Shown here: one piece after another, positions 24,573 to 33,859 of the stretch
Layout: the number at the start of each line of letters is the position of its first letter
How positions within the stretch are numbered: the first letter of the stretch is position 1
DNA from: WHSM01 sp036375165
GTDB taxonomy: Bacteria; Actinomycetota; Actinomycetes; Mycobacteriales; Micromonosporaceae
NCBI GenBank assembly: GCA_036375165.1
Contig: DASUSI010000083.1
Location: 10,263 to 74,262, forward strand
DNA: 64,000 nucleotides
Reading direction: 5' to 3'
Notes under the pieces: model-generated
Told to the model about the DNA's origin: nothing
The model's database searches: none
What the model saw: only the letters and a program-made list of their open reading frames with translations
Position numbers and translations under genes: made by a program

Positions 24573-26342
24573 TCACCAGTTGGCCGGGTTCACATCCACT
24601 TCGTAACGTGACCGCGGCTGGGTGGCACTCTCCACCGGCGTCACCCGTATCTCTGCACCGGACAGTACGGTGTGGTGCGGCTTGCCGTCGAAGGCCCGGT
24701 CCAGCCAGGTCCTGGCACCGGTGAGCTGTTCGTTGGTGAGGGCCAGGCCGAGCAGCGCCGCGGTCTGCTGTCGCGCGGTGGGCGCTATCTGGTTCAGGTC
24801 CCCGGTGGGGCTGGCGGTGAGCCGTACGAACCAGATTCTGCCTTCCCGTACCTGGTACGTCACCGTGATGGCCCCGGCGTCCGCTGTCTTTTTGCAGTTG
24901 ACGCCGCCCTCGCTGGGTCGGCAGGTGAAGCCGTCCTCCCGGTAGTGCTCCTCCATGGCCTGAGGTGTCACACGGGCCAGTACCGGTTCGCCGACATGGC
25001 GGTAGGAGGCGGCGTTGAGGCGTACCCACAGCAGCGCCCACTGCTTGTCGCGGGGGAGCAGTTTCAGGCCGACCCCACCGGCTTCCTGCTCCAGGTACTC
25101 GTTCTTGTGGTAGTCCTCGGGCAGGTTTCCGGCGAGCCAGGTTTTGGCCGACGAGGCGTCACGCTTCGGGACGGCTTGGTCGATCACTGCGCCGAACATC
25201 AGCAACGCCCGGTCCTTGACGGGATTCCGGGCGGGTCTGGTGGATTCCACCCGGATTCTGAGCCAACTGGCCCGCCCAGCGTCGAGCATCTGGAAGCCGA
25301 CCGACTCCTGGTACTCAGGGGTTTCCCGGAAGCAGAGGTCGACAGCCACCGGCCGGGTGAACGCCTTCGTGCACTCGAACCCCTGGCTGGTGAGTGATTT
25401 CTGGATCTCCTCGGGTGTGGCGATTTCCGCGGTCGGTTCCGCCCGGGGTCGGGGAGGCTCGTTCATGTCCCGGAGCAGGTAGCCACCCACGGCGGCACCG
25501 GCCAGCAGGGCCAGGGCCGCGACCAGCGCGCCGATCACCTTCCACGTCCGACCCCGGTCCCGTTCGGGCTCGGTGCCCCACCGCAGGTCCGCTGCGGTGA
25601 GGCCGCTCCCCGAAGGCGACTGACCCGCGGTCTGCCATCCAGGAGCCGGACCCTGGCCGGTGCCTCGGCTGTATTCGGTGCCGCCGAAGCCCGTGCCGCC
25701 GAGGTCGGTTTCGGGGTGGCCGATTTCGGACTGGCTGGCGTCCCGGTGCGGAGCGGCGGGTGACCCGGGACCGGAAAGCACCTCGCCGTGTATCACGGGT
25801 CCGGGGGACACCGGCCCTGGCGAGACGGGTCCGGCGGGCGGGAACGCGGGGCCGGGTGGCGCGGAGTACGGCCTGGGTGGCGCGGAGTACGGCCTGGGTG
25901 GCGCGGATGAGGGTGGGGCCGGCTGGGACACGTGTTCCGGTTCGAACCCTGGTGGCAGCGGGGTGTGGATCCGGGGCTGGCGGTACGGGCCCGGTGGCGC
26001 CGAACTGGCCGGCGGGGCGGACAGCGGCGCCCCGAACGATGCCGGTGGTGCTGACGATGCTGGTGGTGCGGAGTGTGGCCCCGCCGGGTGCGGGTCCCCT
26101 TGTGTGGGCTGGGACGGCTGTGCTGGCGGTCGCACGGCGGGCAGGTGCGCGGTGGTGTGCGCGTCGTCCTGGTCCGCTGACGCGTGCTGGGGGTCAGCGG
26201 GTTGCGTGACAGCCTCGACTGGCGGCCAGTCTTGCGGTGTGTCGGCCGGCGCGGCGGGAGTGCCGGACGGTACCGGGACCCACCGGGTGCCGTCCCACTG
26301 CCAGCCGCCGGAGGTTTCGTACGGTCCGCTCTTTGTGTCCAT
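24573..26342 (-). CDS. Membrane-anchored protein with long Pro-rich cytoplasmic region
   Basis: 589 residues. The N-terminus GGWQWDGTRWVPVPSG resembles the DUF2510-type segment of actinomycete membrane proteins. About 240 residues rich in Pro/Ser/Ala with heptad-like PRPYSAP repeats follow, then one helix (VIGALVAALALLAGAAVGGYLL) and a ~300-residue outside domain with scattered cysteines (FECTKAF, VDLCF, FTCRPSEGGVNCKK). Function unknown; sensing or envelope roles are possible. The two halves of the outside domain look like a duplicated fold. Confidence 0.75.
   Translation of the reverse strand: MDTKSGPYETSGGWQWDGTRWVPVPSGTPAAPADTPQDWPPVEAVTQPADPQHASADQDDAHTTAHLPAVRPPAQPSQPTQGDPHPAGPHSAPPASSAPPASFGAPLSAPPASSAPPGPYRQPRIHTPLPPGFEPEHVSQPAPPSSAPPRPYSAPPRPYSAPPGPAFPPAGPVSPGPVSPGPVIHGEVLSGPGSPAAPHRDASQSEIGHPETDLGGTGFGGTEYSRGTGQGPAPGWQTAGQSPSGSGLTAADLRWGTEPERDRGRTWKVIGALVAALALLAGAAVGGYLLRDMNEPPRPRAEPTAEIATPEEIQKSLTSQGFECTKAFTRPVAVDLCFRETPEYQESVGFQMLDAGRASWLRIRVESTRPARNPVKDRALLMFGAVIDQAVPKRDASSAKTWLAGNLPEDYHKNEYLEQEAGGVGLKLLPRDKQWALLWVRLNAASYRHVGEPVLARVTPQAMEEHYREDGFTCRPSEGGVNCKKTADAGAITVTYQVREGRIWFVRLTASPTGDLNQIAPTARQQTAALLGLALTNEQLTGARTWLDRAFDGKPHHTVLSGAEIRVTPVESATQPRSRYEVDVNPANW
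25856..25910. repeat. 21-bp tandem repeat inside the Pro-rich coding region
   Basis: About 2.5 copies of a 21-bp unit (GGCGCGGAGTACGGCCTGGGT) in tandem. In the minus-strand gene each copy encodes one SAPPRPY-type heptad, so the repeat changes protein length in multiples of seven residues and can vary between strains. Confidence 0.75.
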
Positions 26343-26405
26343 GCTGGCTGGGCAGCATACTCAGCTTTGGCAAACGTTGGTTACCGAGGTGTCAGCGAGG
26401 TGGCA

Positions 26406-27212
26406 GTGGTCAACCCCCGGGAGGTACTCACCCGCTCTGCGCCGGGACCGCGGCTCACGGTTTCGTACGGCTCCCATCCGGACCAGGTGGTGGACGTCTG
26501 GCCGGCCGGTGAGGACGACCGGGCCGCGCCGTTGGTGATTTTCGTGCACGGTGGATTTTGGCGGGCGAAGTACGACCGGATGCACCTTCGGCCGCTCTGT
26601 AACGACCTGGCCTGGCGCGGGTACACGGTGGCGGCGATCGAGTACCGCCGGGTCGGACAGCCGGGTGGTGGCTGGCCGGGCAGCTTCGATGACGTGGCGC
26701 TGGCCTTCGACACAGTGCCGTACGTCCTGGCCTCGGAAGGGGTTCGGGTGGGTCGGGTGGTGTTGGCGGGCCATTCCGCCGGTGGCCATCTGGCGTTGTG
26801 GGGGGCCACCCGGCACCGGTTGCCGGACGACGCGCTGTGGCGACTCGATGGGCCGCCGCCGGTGGCCGGTGTGCTGGCGCTGGCTCCGGTCTGCGATCTT
26901 GCCGACGCCTATCGCCAGGGCCTCGGTGAGGGGGCGACCGGTGAGCTGCTCGGCGGAGGTTTGGAGCGGTTTCCGGCGCGGTACGCCGCCGTGGATCCCG
27001 CCGTACTGCCGGTGCCGGAGGTGCCGACCACACTGGTGCACGGCGTACTGGACGACCGGGTGCCGGTCGAGCACTCCCGCCGGTACGCGGCGCGGGGTGC
27101 CCGGCTGGTGGAGCTCGCCGACGTTGAGCACTTCGCTGTGATCGATCCGTTGTCGGTCGCCTGGCCCCGGGTCCTCGACGCGCTCGCCGACCTGGCCCAC
27201 GCCGCGCACTGA
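26406..27212 (+). CDS. Alpha/beta hydrolase, kynurenine-formamidase-like
   Basis: 268-residue hydrolase with oxyanion motif FVHGGFW, nucleophile elbow GHSAGGH, acid in HGVLDDRVPVEHS and base in VEHFAVIDP. The HGGxW and GHSAGG combination is typical of N-formylkynurenine formamidases and related esterases. No kyn genes are adjacent. Divergent from the membrane protein gene, with ~60 nt between. GTG 26406 is my choice because GAGG lies about 6 nt upstream; GTG 26400 is also possible. Confidence 0.85.
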   Translation: MVNPREVLTRSAPGPRLTVSYGSHPDQVVDVWPAGEDDRAAPLVIFVHGGFWRAKYDRMHLRPLCNDLAWRGYTVAAIEYRRVGQPGGGWPGSFDDVALAFDTVPYVLASEGVRVGRVVLAGHSAGGHLALWGATRHRLPDDALWRLDGPPPVAGVLALAPVCDLADAYRQGLGEGATGELLGGGLERFPARYAAVDPAVLPVPEVPTTLVHGVLDDRVPVEHSRRYAARGARLVELADVEHFAVIDPLSVAWPRVLDALADLAHAAH

Positions 27213-27259
27213 CCGGGTTCCCGGATCGCGAGCCACAAGGACCGCGCTATGTTGCCTGC

Positions 27260-27289
27260 TTGACGGGCGCAAATATGGCGTGACACGCT
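27260..27289 (+). promoter_or_regulatory. Promoter of the acyl-CoA operon (-35 TTGACG, -10 CACGCT)
   Basis: TTGACG at 27260-27265 and CACGCT at 27284-27289 are 18 nt apart, and CACGCT ends 6 nt before GTG 27296. The -35 is close to consensus. The absence of an SD suggests a leaderless transcript. Confidence 0.4.
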
Positions 27290-27295
27290 GCACTG

Positions 27296-29353
27296 GTGGG
27301 CGGGCCGTTGTCACTGCTCTGGTCGGCGGACTCGATCGCTGTGGTGGGAGCCAGTGAAAGACCCGGCGCGCTCGGACGGCTGCCGATCCAGTTCCTTCAG
27401 CGGTACGGCTACCCCGGCCGGATCCTGCCTGTGAATCCCCGTGGCGGCGAGATCCTGGGACTGCCCGCGTACCGCACGGTGACGGCCGCCCCCGGTTCGG
27501 TCAACCTCGCCCTGATCATGGTCTCCGCCGACCGGGTGGCCGCGGCGGTCGACGACTGCGGCGAGGCCGGCGTACCCGTGGTGATCGTCGGGTCCTCCGG
27601 GTTCGCGGAGGCCGGGCCGGACGGAGCGGTGAATCAGGCCGAACTCGCGGCGAAGGCCCGAGCCGCCGGGATCCGGCTGCTTGGCCCGAACTGCATCGGA
27701 TCCGCGAACTTCCACACCGGACTGGTGGCCAGCTTCAGCCCGATGTTCACGGGCGTCGACACCCGGATCGTCCCGGGGCGGATCGGCTTCGTGAGCCAGA
27801 GCGGAGCGCTCGGGTACGGCACCGTCAGCCTCGCCTTCGAACGCGGACTCGGGCTGGGCTGGGCGGTCACCACCGGCAACGAGGCGGACATCACCGCGCT
27901 GGAGTGCATGCTGGCGCTGGCCGACGAGCCGGGATGCGCCGCGCTGCTCGGCTACCTGGAGGCGCTGACCGACGTGGACCGGCTGCGAGAGCTCGCGGGC
28001 AGCGGCAAGCCGGTGGCCTTGCTGAAGACCGGGCGCACCGAGGCGGGTGCGCGGGCCGCCGCATCCCACACCGGGGCGCTCGCCACCGAGGACCGGGTGG
28101 TGGACGCGACACTGCGCCAGCTCGGCATCGTACGGGTGTCCGACGTGGACGAACTGCTGGATGTCGGGGACGCGTTCGAATCGCCATACCGACCGGCAGG
28201 GCCACGGGTGGCGGTGGTGACCACCTCCGGGGGTTCCGGGATTCTGGCCGCCGACGCCATCGCCCAGCACGGGCTGGTGCTCGGCCAGCTCGCGTACGCC
28301 ACCCGGGAGGCGCTGCGCGCGGTCGTCCCGGCGTACGGGGCGGTGGACAACCCTGTGGATGTCACCGCATCCGTGATGCGCGACCCCACGCTGGTGGAAC
28401 GCGCGCTGCGGGTGGTGGCCGACGATGCCCAGGTCGACCTGCTGGTGGTCTGCTTCTGCGTGCTGACCGGCGACGACGCGGCCACGGTCGTGGCCGCGCT
28501 GGGGCGGGTCGCGGCGGAGACCGGCAAGCCGGTGCTGGTCGCCCGTACCGGCGCAGATCACCTGGCACCCGGCGCGGCGGTGTCGCTCCGGGCGGCCGGA
28601 ATCCCGGTGTACCCCACACCGGCCCGTGCGGTCCGGGCCGCGGCGGCGCTCTGGCAGGCGTCCCGGACCCGGCACCGTCCGTCGCCACAGGTGACGCCGT
28701 CGCCCGGCGGCGCCGTACCGGAGCCTGACATCACGGAGGCCCGGCTGAAGCTGCTGCTGGCCGACGCCGGTATCGCGGTGCCACGCGGCACGGTGGTCGG
28801 CTCACCGGAGGGGGCCACCGAGGTGGTGCACGAGCTGGGCGGCCTCGCCGTGATGAAGGCGCAGGGTCTGCTGCACAAGACCGAGGAAGGCGGTGTGGTG
28901 CTGGCGGTGACGCCCGAACTGGCCGCCGAGACGTACATCCAGCTCGCCGACCTGGCCCCGGCCGACGGGCCGGTGCTGGTGGAGGAGGCGGTGCCGGCCG
29001 GGGTGGAACTGCTGGTCGGGATCGCCCCGAGTCCGCTCGGCCCGGTGCTGACCCTGGGAGCCGGCGGGGTACTCACCGAGGTGCTCGAGGATGTCGCGGT
29101 ACGGCTGCTTCCGGTGGACGAGTTCGACGTCCGGGACATGCTCTCGGAGGTCCGGGTGTCCCGGTTGCTGGCCGGTCACCGTGGCACGCCACCCGTCGAC
29201 CTCACCGCGTTGACCACGCTGATCTGTCGGCTCCAGGAGCTGACCGCCACGTGGCCGGACGGGTTCTCCCTGGATCTCAACCCGGTGGTGGCGTTGCCGG
29301 ACCGCGCGGTGGTGCTGGACGCGGCGTACCTGGCACCCGGAACGGACCGGTAG
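27296..29353 (+). CDS. NDP-forming acyl-CoA ligase (acetate-CoA ligase, ADP-forming type)
   Basis: Makes acyl-CoA from acid, CoA and NTP through a phosphohistidine intermediate. 685 residues: CoA-binding domain (IAVVGASERPGALG), succinyl-CoA-ligase-like domains with VSQSGALGYG and the probable active histidine in AASHTGALA, then an ATP-grasp domain (EARLKLLLADAGI, AVMKAQGLLHKTEEGGV, LGAGGVLTEVLED). Normal fused alpha-beta architecture. First gene of a three-gene operon; the next start is 2 nt after its stop. Confidence 0.92.
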   Translation: MGGPLSLLWSADSIAVVGASERPGALGRLPIQFLQRYGYPGRILPVNPRGGEILGLPAYRTVTAAPGSVNLALIMVSADRVAAAVDDCGEAGVPVVIVGSSGFAEAGPDGAVNQAELAAKARAAGIRLLGPNCIGSANFHTGLVASFSPMFTGVDTRIVPGRIGFVSQSGALGYGTVSLAFERGLGLGWAVTTGNEADITALECMLALADEPGCAALLGYLEALTDVDRLRELAGSGKPVALLKTGRTEAGARAAASHTGALATEDRVVDATLRQLGIVRVSDVDELLDVGDAFESPYRPAGPRVAVVTTSGGSGILAADAIAQHGLVLGQLAYATREALRAVVPAYGAVDNPVDVTASVMRDPTLVERALRVVADDAQVDLLVVCFCVLTGDDAATVVAALGRVAAETGKPVLVARTGADHLAPGAAVSLRAAGIPVYPTPARAVRAAAALWQASRTRHRPSPQVTPSPGGAVPEPDITEARLKLLLADAGIAVPRGTVVGSPEGATEVVHELGGLAVMKAQGLLHKTEEGGVVLAVTPELAAETYIQLADLAPADGPVLVEEAVPAGVELLVGIAPSPLGPVLTLGAGGVLTEVLEDVAVRLLPVDEFDVRDMLSEVRVSRLLAGHRGTPPVDLTALTTLICRLQELTATWPDGFSLDLNPVVALPDRAVVLDAAYLAPGTDR

Positions 29354-29355
29354 TC

Positions 29356-30885
29356 ATGGATGTCGGTCGTCTGCTCGGCCGCGCCGCCAGCCGGTTCCCC
29401 GACCGGGTCGCGGTGGCCGGGCCGCAGGGCAGGCACACCTACGCCGAGCTGGCCGACCGGGTGAACCGGCTGGCCCGGGGGCTGCTGGGGCTCGGTCTGC
29501 GGCCTGGGGACCGGATCCTGGACCTGCAGTCCAACCAGAACACGTGCCTGGAGAGCGACCTCGCGACCGCGACCGCCGGGCTGACCCGGGTGGCGCTCAA
29601 CCACCGGCTGCACCCGAGGGACTGGGCCCGGATCGCGGACGACTGCGGTGCGGTGGCCCTGATCTACGACGCCCGGTTCGCGGAGCGGGCCGAGGCGCTG
29701 CGAGACGGGCTCGGCGAGGACCGCTGCGTGGTGATCGGTGACGGCCCCGGACGGGCGTACGAGTCCTTGATCCAGGCGCAACCAGACACCCCGCTGGACC
29801 TGGACCTGCCGCCCGACGCTCTGGTCTCGCTGAACTACACCTCGGGCACCACCGGGCGGCCGAAGGGGGTGCGGCGGACCCACCGGAACCGGTTCGCCAG
29901 CCTGGTCGCGATGACCTTCGACGTGCTCGGCGGGATCCCGACCGCCACCGACGTCTACCTGCACGCCGGTCCGATCACCCACACCAGCGGGTTGTTCGTG
30001 CTGCCGTTTCTGGCGGCCGGGGCCACGCAGCTGATCCATCCCCGGTACGACCCGAAGGAGTTGCTCGACGCGGTACAGGAGCGCGGGGTCACCCATACCG
30101 CACTGGTGCCCACGATGATCGCGCGGCTGCTGGCGCTGCCGGATCTCGCGCCGTTGCGGACCCTGAAGATGCTGGGGTACGCGGGGGCGCCGATGCCGCC
30201 AGAGCAGATCCGGCAGGCGTACCAGCGGATCACTCCGCACCTGGTGCAGTACTACGGGCTGGTGGAGGCGATCCCGCCGGTGACGGTTCTGGACGCCGCT
30301 GACCACGCCGCGGGGCTGTCCACCGAGCCGGACCTGTTGACCAGTGCCGGGCGGCCCTGCTTCGGGGTGGAGGTGCGGGTGGTCGACGAGTCGGGCCGGT
30401 CCCTGCCGCCAGGCGAGGTCGGGGAGGTGATCACCCGTGGTGACCATGTGATGCGGGGTTACTGGGGCGCGGCGGGGGAGTCGGTCAGGGCGGTACGGCA
30501 CGGCTGGTTACACACCGGAGACCTTGGCCGGTTGGACGATCGTGGGCGGCTGTGGCTGGTGGACCGCAAGGGCGACATGATCATCACGGGTGGGTACAAC
30601 GTCTACCCGCGTGAGGTGGAGGACGTGATCGCCGAGGTTTCCGGGGTACGTGAGGTAGCGGTGGTCGGTGCGCCGGACCCGGAGTGGGGACAGCGGATCG
30701 TGGCGCTCTACACCGGGGACGTGTCGGAGCGGGCGGTCGAGCAGCACTGCCGGGCCCGGCTGGCGGGCTTCAAGAAGCCGAAGGAGTTCCGCCGGGTGGC
30801 GTCGTTCCCGGTGAACGCCACCGGGAAGATCGCCAAGAACCTGCTCCGGGCGGGGCTTGCCGGGGAGGCGGGCGGCGATGGGTGA
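29356..30885 (+). CDS. AMP-forming acyl-CoA synthetase (ANL family)
   Basis: Activates a carboxylic acid via an acyl-adenylate. 509 residues with P-loop-like motif NYTSGTTGRPKGV, YGLVEAIPPVT, LHTGDLGRLD, MIITGGYNVYPREVE and the C-terminal catalytic lysine in NATGKIAKNLL. The substrate class is probably short to medium or branched. It overlaps the mutase gene by 8 nt. Two mechanistically different CoA ligases side by side is unusual and suggests two different acids, or a working and a supporting enzyme. Confidence 0.92.
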   Translation: MDVGRLLGRAASRFPDRVAVAGPQGRHTYAELADRVNRLARGLLGLGLRPGDRILDLQSNQNTCLESDLATATAGLTRVALNHRLHPRDWARIADDCGAVALIYDARFAERAEALRDGLGEDRCVVIGDGPGRAYESLIQAQPDTPLDLDLPPDALVSLNYTSGTTGRPKGVRRTHRNRFASLVAMTFDVLGGIPTATDVYLHAGPITHTSGLFVLPFLAAGATQLIHPRYDPKELLDAVQERGVTHTALVPTMIARLLALPDLAPLRTLKMLGYAGAPMPPEQIRQAYQRITPHLVQYYGLVEAIPPVTVLDAADHAAGLSTEPDLLTSAGRPCFGVEVRVVDESGRSLPPGEVGEVITRGDHVMRGYWGAAGESVRAVRHGWLHTGDLGRLDDRGRLWLVDRKGDMIITGGYNVYPREVEDVIAEVSGVREVAVVGAPDPEWGQRIVALYTGDVSERAVEQHCRARLAGFKKPKEFRRVASFPVNATGKIAKNLLRAGLAGEAGGDG

Positions 30886-32368
30886 GCGGCCGGGCGAGTT
30901 CCCGTACACCCGGGGGATCTCCGTCGAACCCCGGCCCTGGATCATGGGCCAGTACGCGGGTTTCGGTTCCGCTCGGGAGTCGAACCGGCGGTACCGGCAG
31001 CTTCTCGACGCCGGGGTGACCGGGTTCTCGGTGGCGCTGGACCTGCCGACCCAGCTGGGACTGGACTCCGACCATCCGAAAGCGGCCGGCGAGGTGGGCC
31101 GGGTCGGGGTGGCCATCGACTCCATCGAGGACGTCGAGGTCCTGATGGACGGGATTCCCCTCGACCGGATCAGCCAGGTGCGTACCACCGCGAATTCGAT
31201 CGGCTACCTGTGGGTGGCGTTGTTCACCGCCCTGGCCGAGCGGCGCGGCAACCATCCCGACGACTTCGGCCTTTTCATCCAGAACGATGTGCTCAAGGAG
31301 TTCATCGCCCGGGGTACCCAGATCTTCCCGCCCGGCCCGTCGTTGAAGCTGGCCGTCGACACCATCGAGCACTGTGTACGGCACACCCCGCGCTGGGTGC
31401 CGTTGGCGATGAGCGGCTACCACATCCGGGAGTCGGGTTCGAACGCCGCGCAGGAGGTCGGCTACACGTTCGGCAACGCGATCGCGTACCTGGACGAGTG
31501 CGTCCGCCGGGGCCTGTCCGTTGACGACGTCGCGCCGACCCTGTTCACGTTCCTGTCGGTGACCACGGACCTGCTGGACGAGGTGGCGAAGCTGCGGGCC
31601 GCCCGCCGGGTCTGGGCGCACCTGGTCCGGGACCGCTATCAGACCCGGGAGCCGCGGTCACACCAGTTGCGGATCTTCGCGTTCACCGCCGGCTCGACGC
31701 TCACCGCGCAGCAGCCGCTGAACAACGTGGTTCGCACCACGATCGAGGCGCTCGCCGCCGCGCTGGGCGGGGTGCAGACGCTGCACGTGTCCGGGTATGA
31801 CGAGGCCCTCGGGGTGCCGACGGAGCAGGCGGCGACGCTGGCGTTGCGTACCCAGCAGATCGTGGCGTACGAGACCGGGCTGACGTCAGTGGCGGACCCG
31901 CTGGGCGGGGCACCGGAGATCGAGGCCCGTACCGATGCCGTCGAGCGGGCGATCCGGGACGTGATGGCCGACATCGAGCGGCGTGGCGGGGCGCTGGAAT
32001 GCATCGGGTCCGGTTACCTGCAGCGGGAACTGGCCGACGCGGCACACCGGCACGCCCGGCAGGTGGAGTCCGGGGAGCGGGTGGTGGTCGGGGTGAACCG
32101 CCACCCCGCGCCGAGTGAACCGCTGGAGGTGTTCAGTGTCGCCCCTGGTGTCGAGCGGGGGCAGGCGGCGACACTGGCGGCGTTGCGGTCCCGGCGTGAC
32201 CCGGCCGCGGTTGGCAAGGCGTTGCACGCGGTCGAGGAGGCCGCCCGGGGCGGCGACAACGTGGTGCCGGCGTGCGTCGAGGCGGTGAAGGCGTACGCCA
32301 CGCTGGGCGAGGTGGTCGACCGGCTGCGTACCGTGTACGGCTCGTGGCAGCCTGCGGCGGTGTTCTGA
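30878..32368 (+). CDS. Acyl-CoA mutase catalytic subunit (methylmalonyl-CoA mutase family), without B12 domain
   Basis: 496-residue TIM-barrel catalytic part of a coenzyme-B12 acyl-CoA mutase: PRPWIMGQYAGFG, GVTGFSVALDLPTQ, GEVGRVGVAIDS, IQNDVLKEFIARGTQIFPP, SGYHIRESGS, HVSGYDEALGVPT. By eye, the Tyr of QYAGF and the Arg of FIARGTQ fall where methylmalonyl-CoA mutase has Tyr89 and Arg207, whereas isobutyryl-CoA mutase has Phe and Gln; the nearby Arg of RQYAGF is Gly here. The cobalamin-binding domain (DxHxxG) is absent, so a separate small subunit is needed and is not found nearby. ATG 30878 follows GGGAGG. Confidence 0.9.
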   Translation: MGERPGEFPYTRGISVEPRPWIMGQYAGFGSARESNRRYRQLLDAGVTGFSVALDLPTQLGLDSDHPKAAGEVGRVGVAIDSIEDVEVLMDGIPLDRISQVRTTANSIGYLWVALFTALAERRGNHPDDFGLFIQNDVLKEFIARGTQIFPPGPSLKLAVDTIEHCVRHTPRWVPLAMSGYHIRESGSNAAQEVGYTFGNAIAYLDECVRRGLSVDDVAPTLFTFLSVTTDLLDEVAKLRAARRVWAHLVRDRYQTREPRSHQLRIFAFTAGSTLTAQQPLNNVVRTTIEALAAALGGVQTLHVSGYDEALGVPTEQAATLALRTQQIVAYETGLTSVADPLGGAPEIEARTDAVERAIRDVMADIERRGGALECIGSGYLQRELADAAHRHARQVESGERVVVGVNRHPAPSEPLEVFSVAPGVERGQAATLAALRSRRDPAAVGKALHAVEEAARGGDNVVPACVEAVKAYATLGEVVDRLRTVYGSWQPAAVF

Positions 32369-32446
32369 TCCGGGCGGTGGACCGGCGAGCCGACGCCCCG
32401 AACGACGCTAGGCTCTCTAGCCTGGAGAAGCCGGGAGGGAAGCGCC

Positions 32447-33148
32447 GTGAAGCTGTCGATCTTGATGCCGGTCTACAACGAGCAGGACCGGGTCGCGACC
32501 GCGGTCAAGCAGGCGCTCGCCGTGGACTACCAGTGCGCCATCGAACTGGTGATCGTGGATGACGGCAGCCGGGACGGCTCGGCTGAGATCCTGGCCCGGA
32601 TCGACGATCCAAGGGTCCAACTGGTGACCCATCCCGGAAACCGGGGCAAGGGTGCCGCGATCCGCACCGCCGCCGAACACGCCAACGGCGACTACATGAT
32701 CATCCTGGACGCCGACCTGGAGTACGACCCGGAGAACATTCCCACCCTGCTCGCCCCGGTCCTGGAGGGCCGTTCCGAGGTGGTGTACGGGGTCCGTGGC
32801 TTCGGCGGCCACACGGCGTACTCCTTCTGGTACGTGATGGGCAACAAGGCGGTGACCACCGCTGCCAACGTGCTGTTCAACTGCTACATCGGCGACCTGG
32901 AGACCTGCTTCAAGCTGCTGCCGCTGGCGCTGTACCGGTCCCTGGACATCCGCTCCGCAGGCTTCGGGATGGAAGCCGAGGTGACCGCGAAACTGCTGGC
33001 CCGTGGGGTGCGGCCGTTCGAGGTGCCGATCAGTTACCGGGCCCGTACCCGGGAAGAGGGTAAGAAGATCACCTGGCGGGACGGCGTCGAGGCGTTGTGG
33101 ATCCTGACCAGGGAACGGGTTCGGGGCAGGCGGACCGCCGGTCGCTAG
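32447..33148 (+). CDS. Family 2 glycosyltransferase (dolichol-phosphate-mannose synthase-like)
   Basis: 233-residue GT-A enzyme: SILMPVYNEQDRV, LVIVDDGSRDGS, GNRGKGAAIRTAAEHANGDY and catalytic DADLEYDP, GDLETCFKLLP, AEVTAKLLARG, ISYRARTREEGKKI. These match polyprenyl-phosphate sugar transferases. No membrane helix is visible, so it would work at the membrane surface. GTG behind GGGAGG. An AGGCT-CTCT-AGCCT dyad lies ~35 nt upstream and may be part of its promoter. Confidence 0.9.
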   Translation: MKLSILMPVYNEQDRVATAVKQALAVDYQCAIELVIVDDGSRDGSAEILARIDDPRVQLVTHPGNRGKGAAIRTAAEHANGDYMIILDADLEYDPENIPTLLAPVLEGRSEVVYGVRGFGGHTAYSFWYVMGNKAVTTAANVLFNCYIGDLETCFKLLPLALYRSLDIRSAGFGMEAEVTAKLLARGVRPFEVPISYRARTREEGKKITWRDGVEALWILTRERVRGRRTAGR

Positions 33149-33156
33149 CATTCGAG

Positions 33157-33172
33157 TTGAAGCTCACTTCAA
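33157..33172. promoter_or_regulatory. SoxR/MerR-type operator dyad
   Basis: Perfect inverted repeat TTGAAG-CTCA-CTTCAA in the 44 nt between the glycosyltransferase stop and soxR. MerR-family regulators bind such dyads between -35 and -10. Likely the autoregulatory site of SoxR. Confidence 0.6.
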
Positions 33173-33192
33173 TTCGCGCCGCGGAGGGCCTC

Positions 33193-33684
33193 GTGCTGCT
33201 GCCGGAGTACATCACGATCGGGGAGTTGGCGTCGCGTACCGGGGTGGCGTCGTCGGCGTTGCGGTACTACGAGCGGATGGGTCTGATCCGTTCCGACCGT
33301 ACCGGGGGCAACCAGCGGCGCTACCCGCGCAGCGTGATCCGCCGGGTGTCGTTCATCCGGATCGCCCAGCGGGTCGGCCTGTCGTTGGAGGAGATCCGGG
33401 ACGCGTTGGCCACGCTGCCGGAGGGCCGGACCCCCACCAAGGCCGACTGGACCAGGCTGTCCAAGGCATGGCGGCGGCGACTCGACGACCAGATCACGCT
33501 GCTGCAGCGGTTGCGACACAACCTCGACGGCTGTATCGGCTGCGGCTGCCTGTCGCTGAGCACCTGCCATCTTTATAACCCGGGTGATCTCCTTGCGGAA
33601 CAGGGGTCCGGCCCTCGGGTGCTGTTGCGCGGACTCGCTACCGAGGAAGCGGTTACTTCGACGGCTCCGGCAACTCGCACGTGA
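33193..33684 (+). CDS. soxR: Redox-sensing transcriptional regulator SoxR
   Basis: MerR-family regulator with an N-terminal winged helix (TIGELASRTGVASSALRYYE), dimerisation helix and a [2Fe-2S] cluster motif CIGCGCLSLSTC (C-x2-C-x-C-x5-C). 163 residues. GTG 33193 follows GGAGG. It responds to redox-cycling compounds. In actinomycetes SoxR controls quinone reductases and exporters, and a quinone oxidoreductase lies just beyond the convergent small gene. The last 32 bp overlap the convergent gene. Confidence 0.94.
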   Translation: MLLPEYITIGELASRTGVASSALRYYERMGLIRSDRTGGNQRRYPRSVIRRVSFIRIAQRVGLSLEEIRDALATLPEGRTPTKADWTRLSKAWRRRLDDQITLLQRLRHNLDGCIGCGCLSLSTCHLYNPGDLLAEQGSGPRVLLRGLATEEAVTSTAPATRT

Positions 33685-33859
33685 CCTTGGGGTTCACTCC
33701 GAAGTAGTTCAGTGGGCCCGCGACGATGGTGATCACGGTATTACCGAACGTGGCGCAGTTGTTGTCCGCGTTGCTGTAGTAGCCGCGCTGGCCGGCTGCC
33801 ACCGCGCCGATGACGAGCCAAATGACGAGGAGCACCGCTCCTACCGAACCGGTATGCAC
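33653..33859 (-). CDS. Small conserved membrane protein (68 aa)
   Basis: 68 residues with one N-terminal helix (SVGAVLLVIWLVIGAVAAGQRGYY) and a second hydrophobic stretch (NTVITIVAGPLNYFGVNP), with two cysteines (NNCATFG, VTCELP). The pattern GQRGYY..AGPLNYFGVNPK recurs in actinobacterial small membrane proteins of unknown role. GTG start with a strong AGGAGG. Convergent with, and overlapping, the end of soxR. Confidence 0.78.
   Translation of the reverse strand: MHTGSVGAVLLVIWLVIGAVAAGQRGYYSNADNNCATFGNTVITIVAGPLNYFGVNPKVTCELPEPSK

Noticed and set aside
25856..25910. CRISPR-like repeat array
   Set aside because: Units are 21 bp in direct tandem without spacers and lie inside a coding region, so it is a protein heptad repeat.
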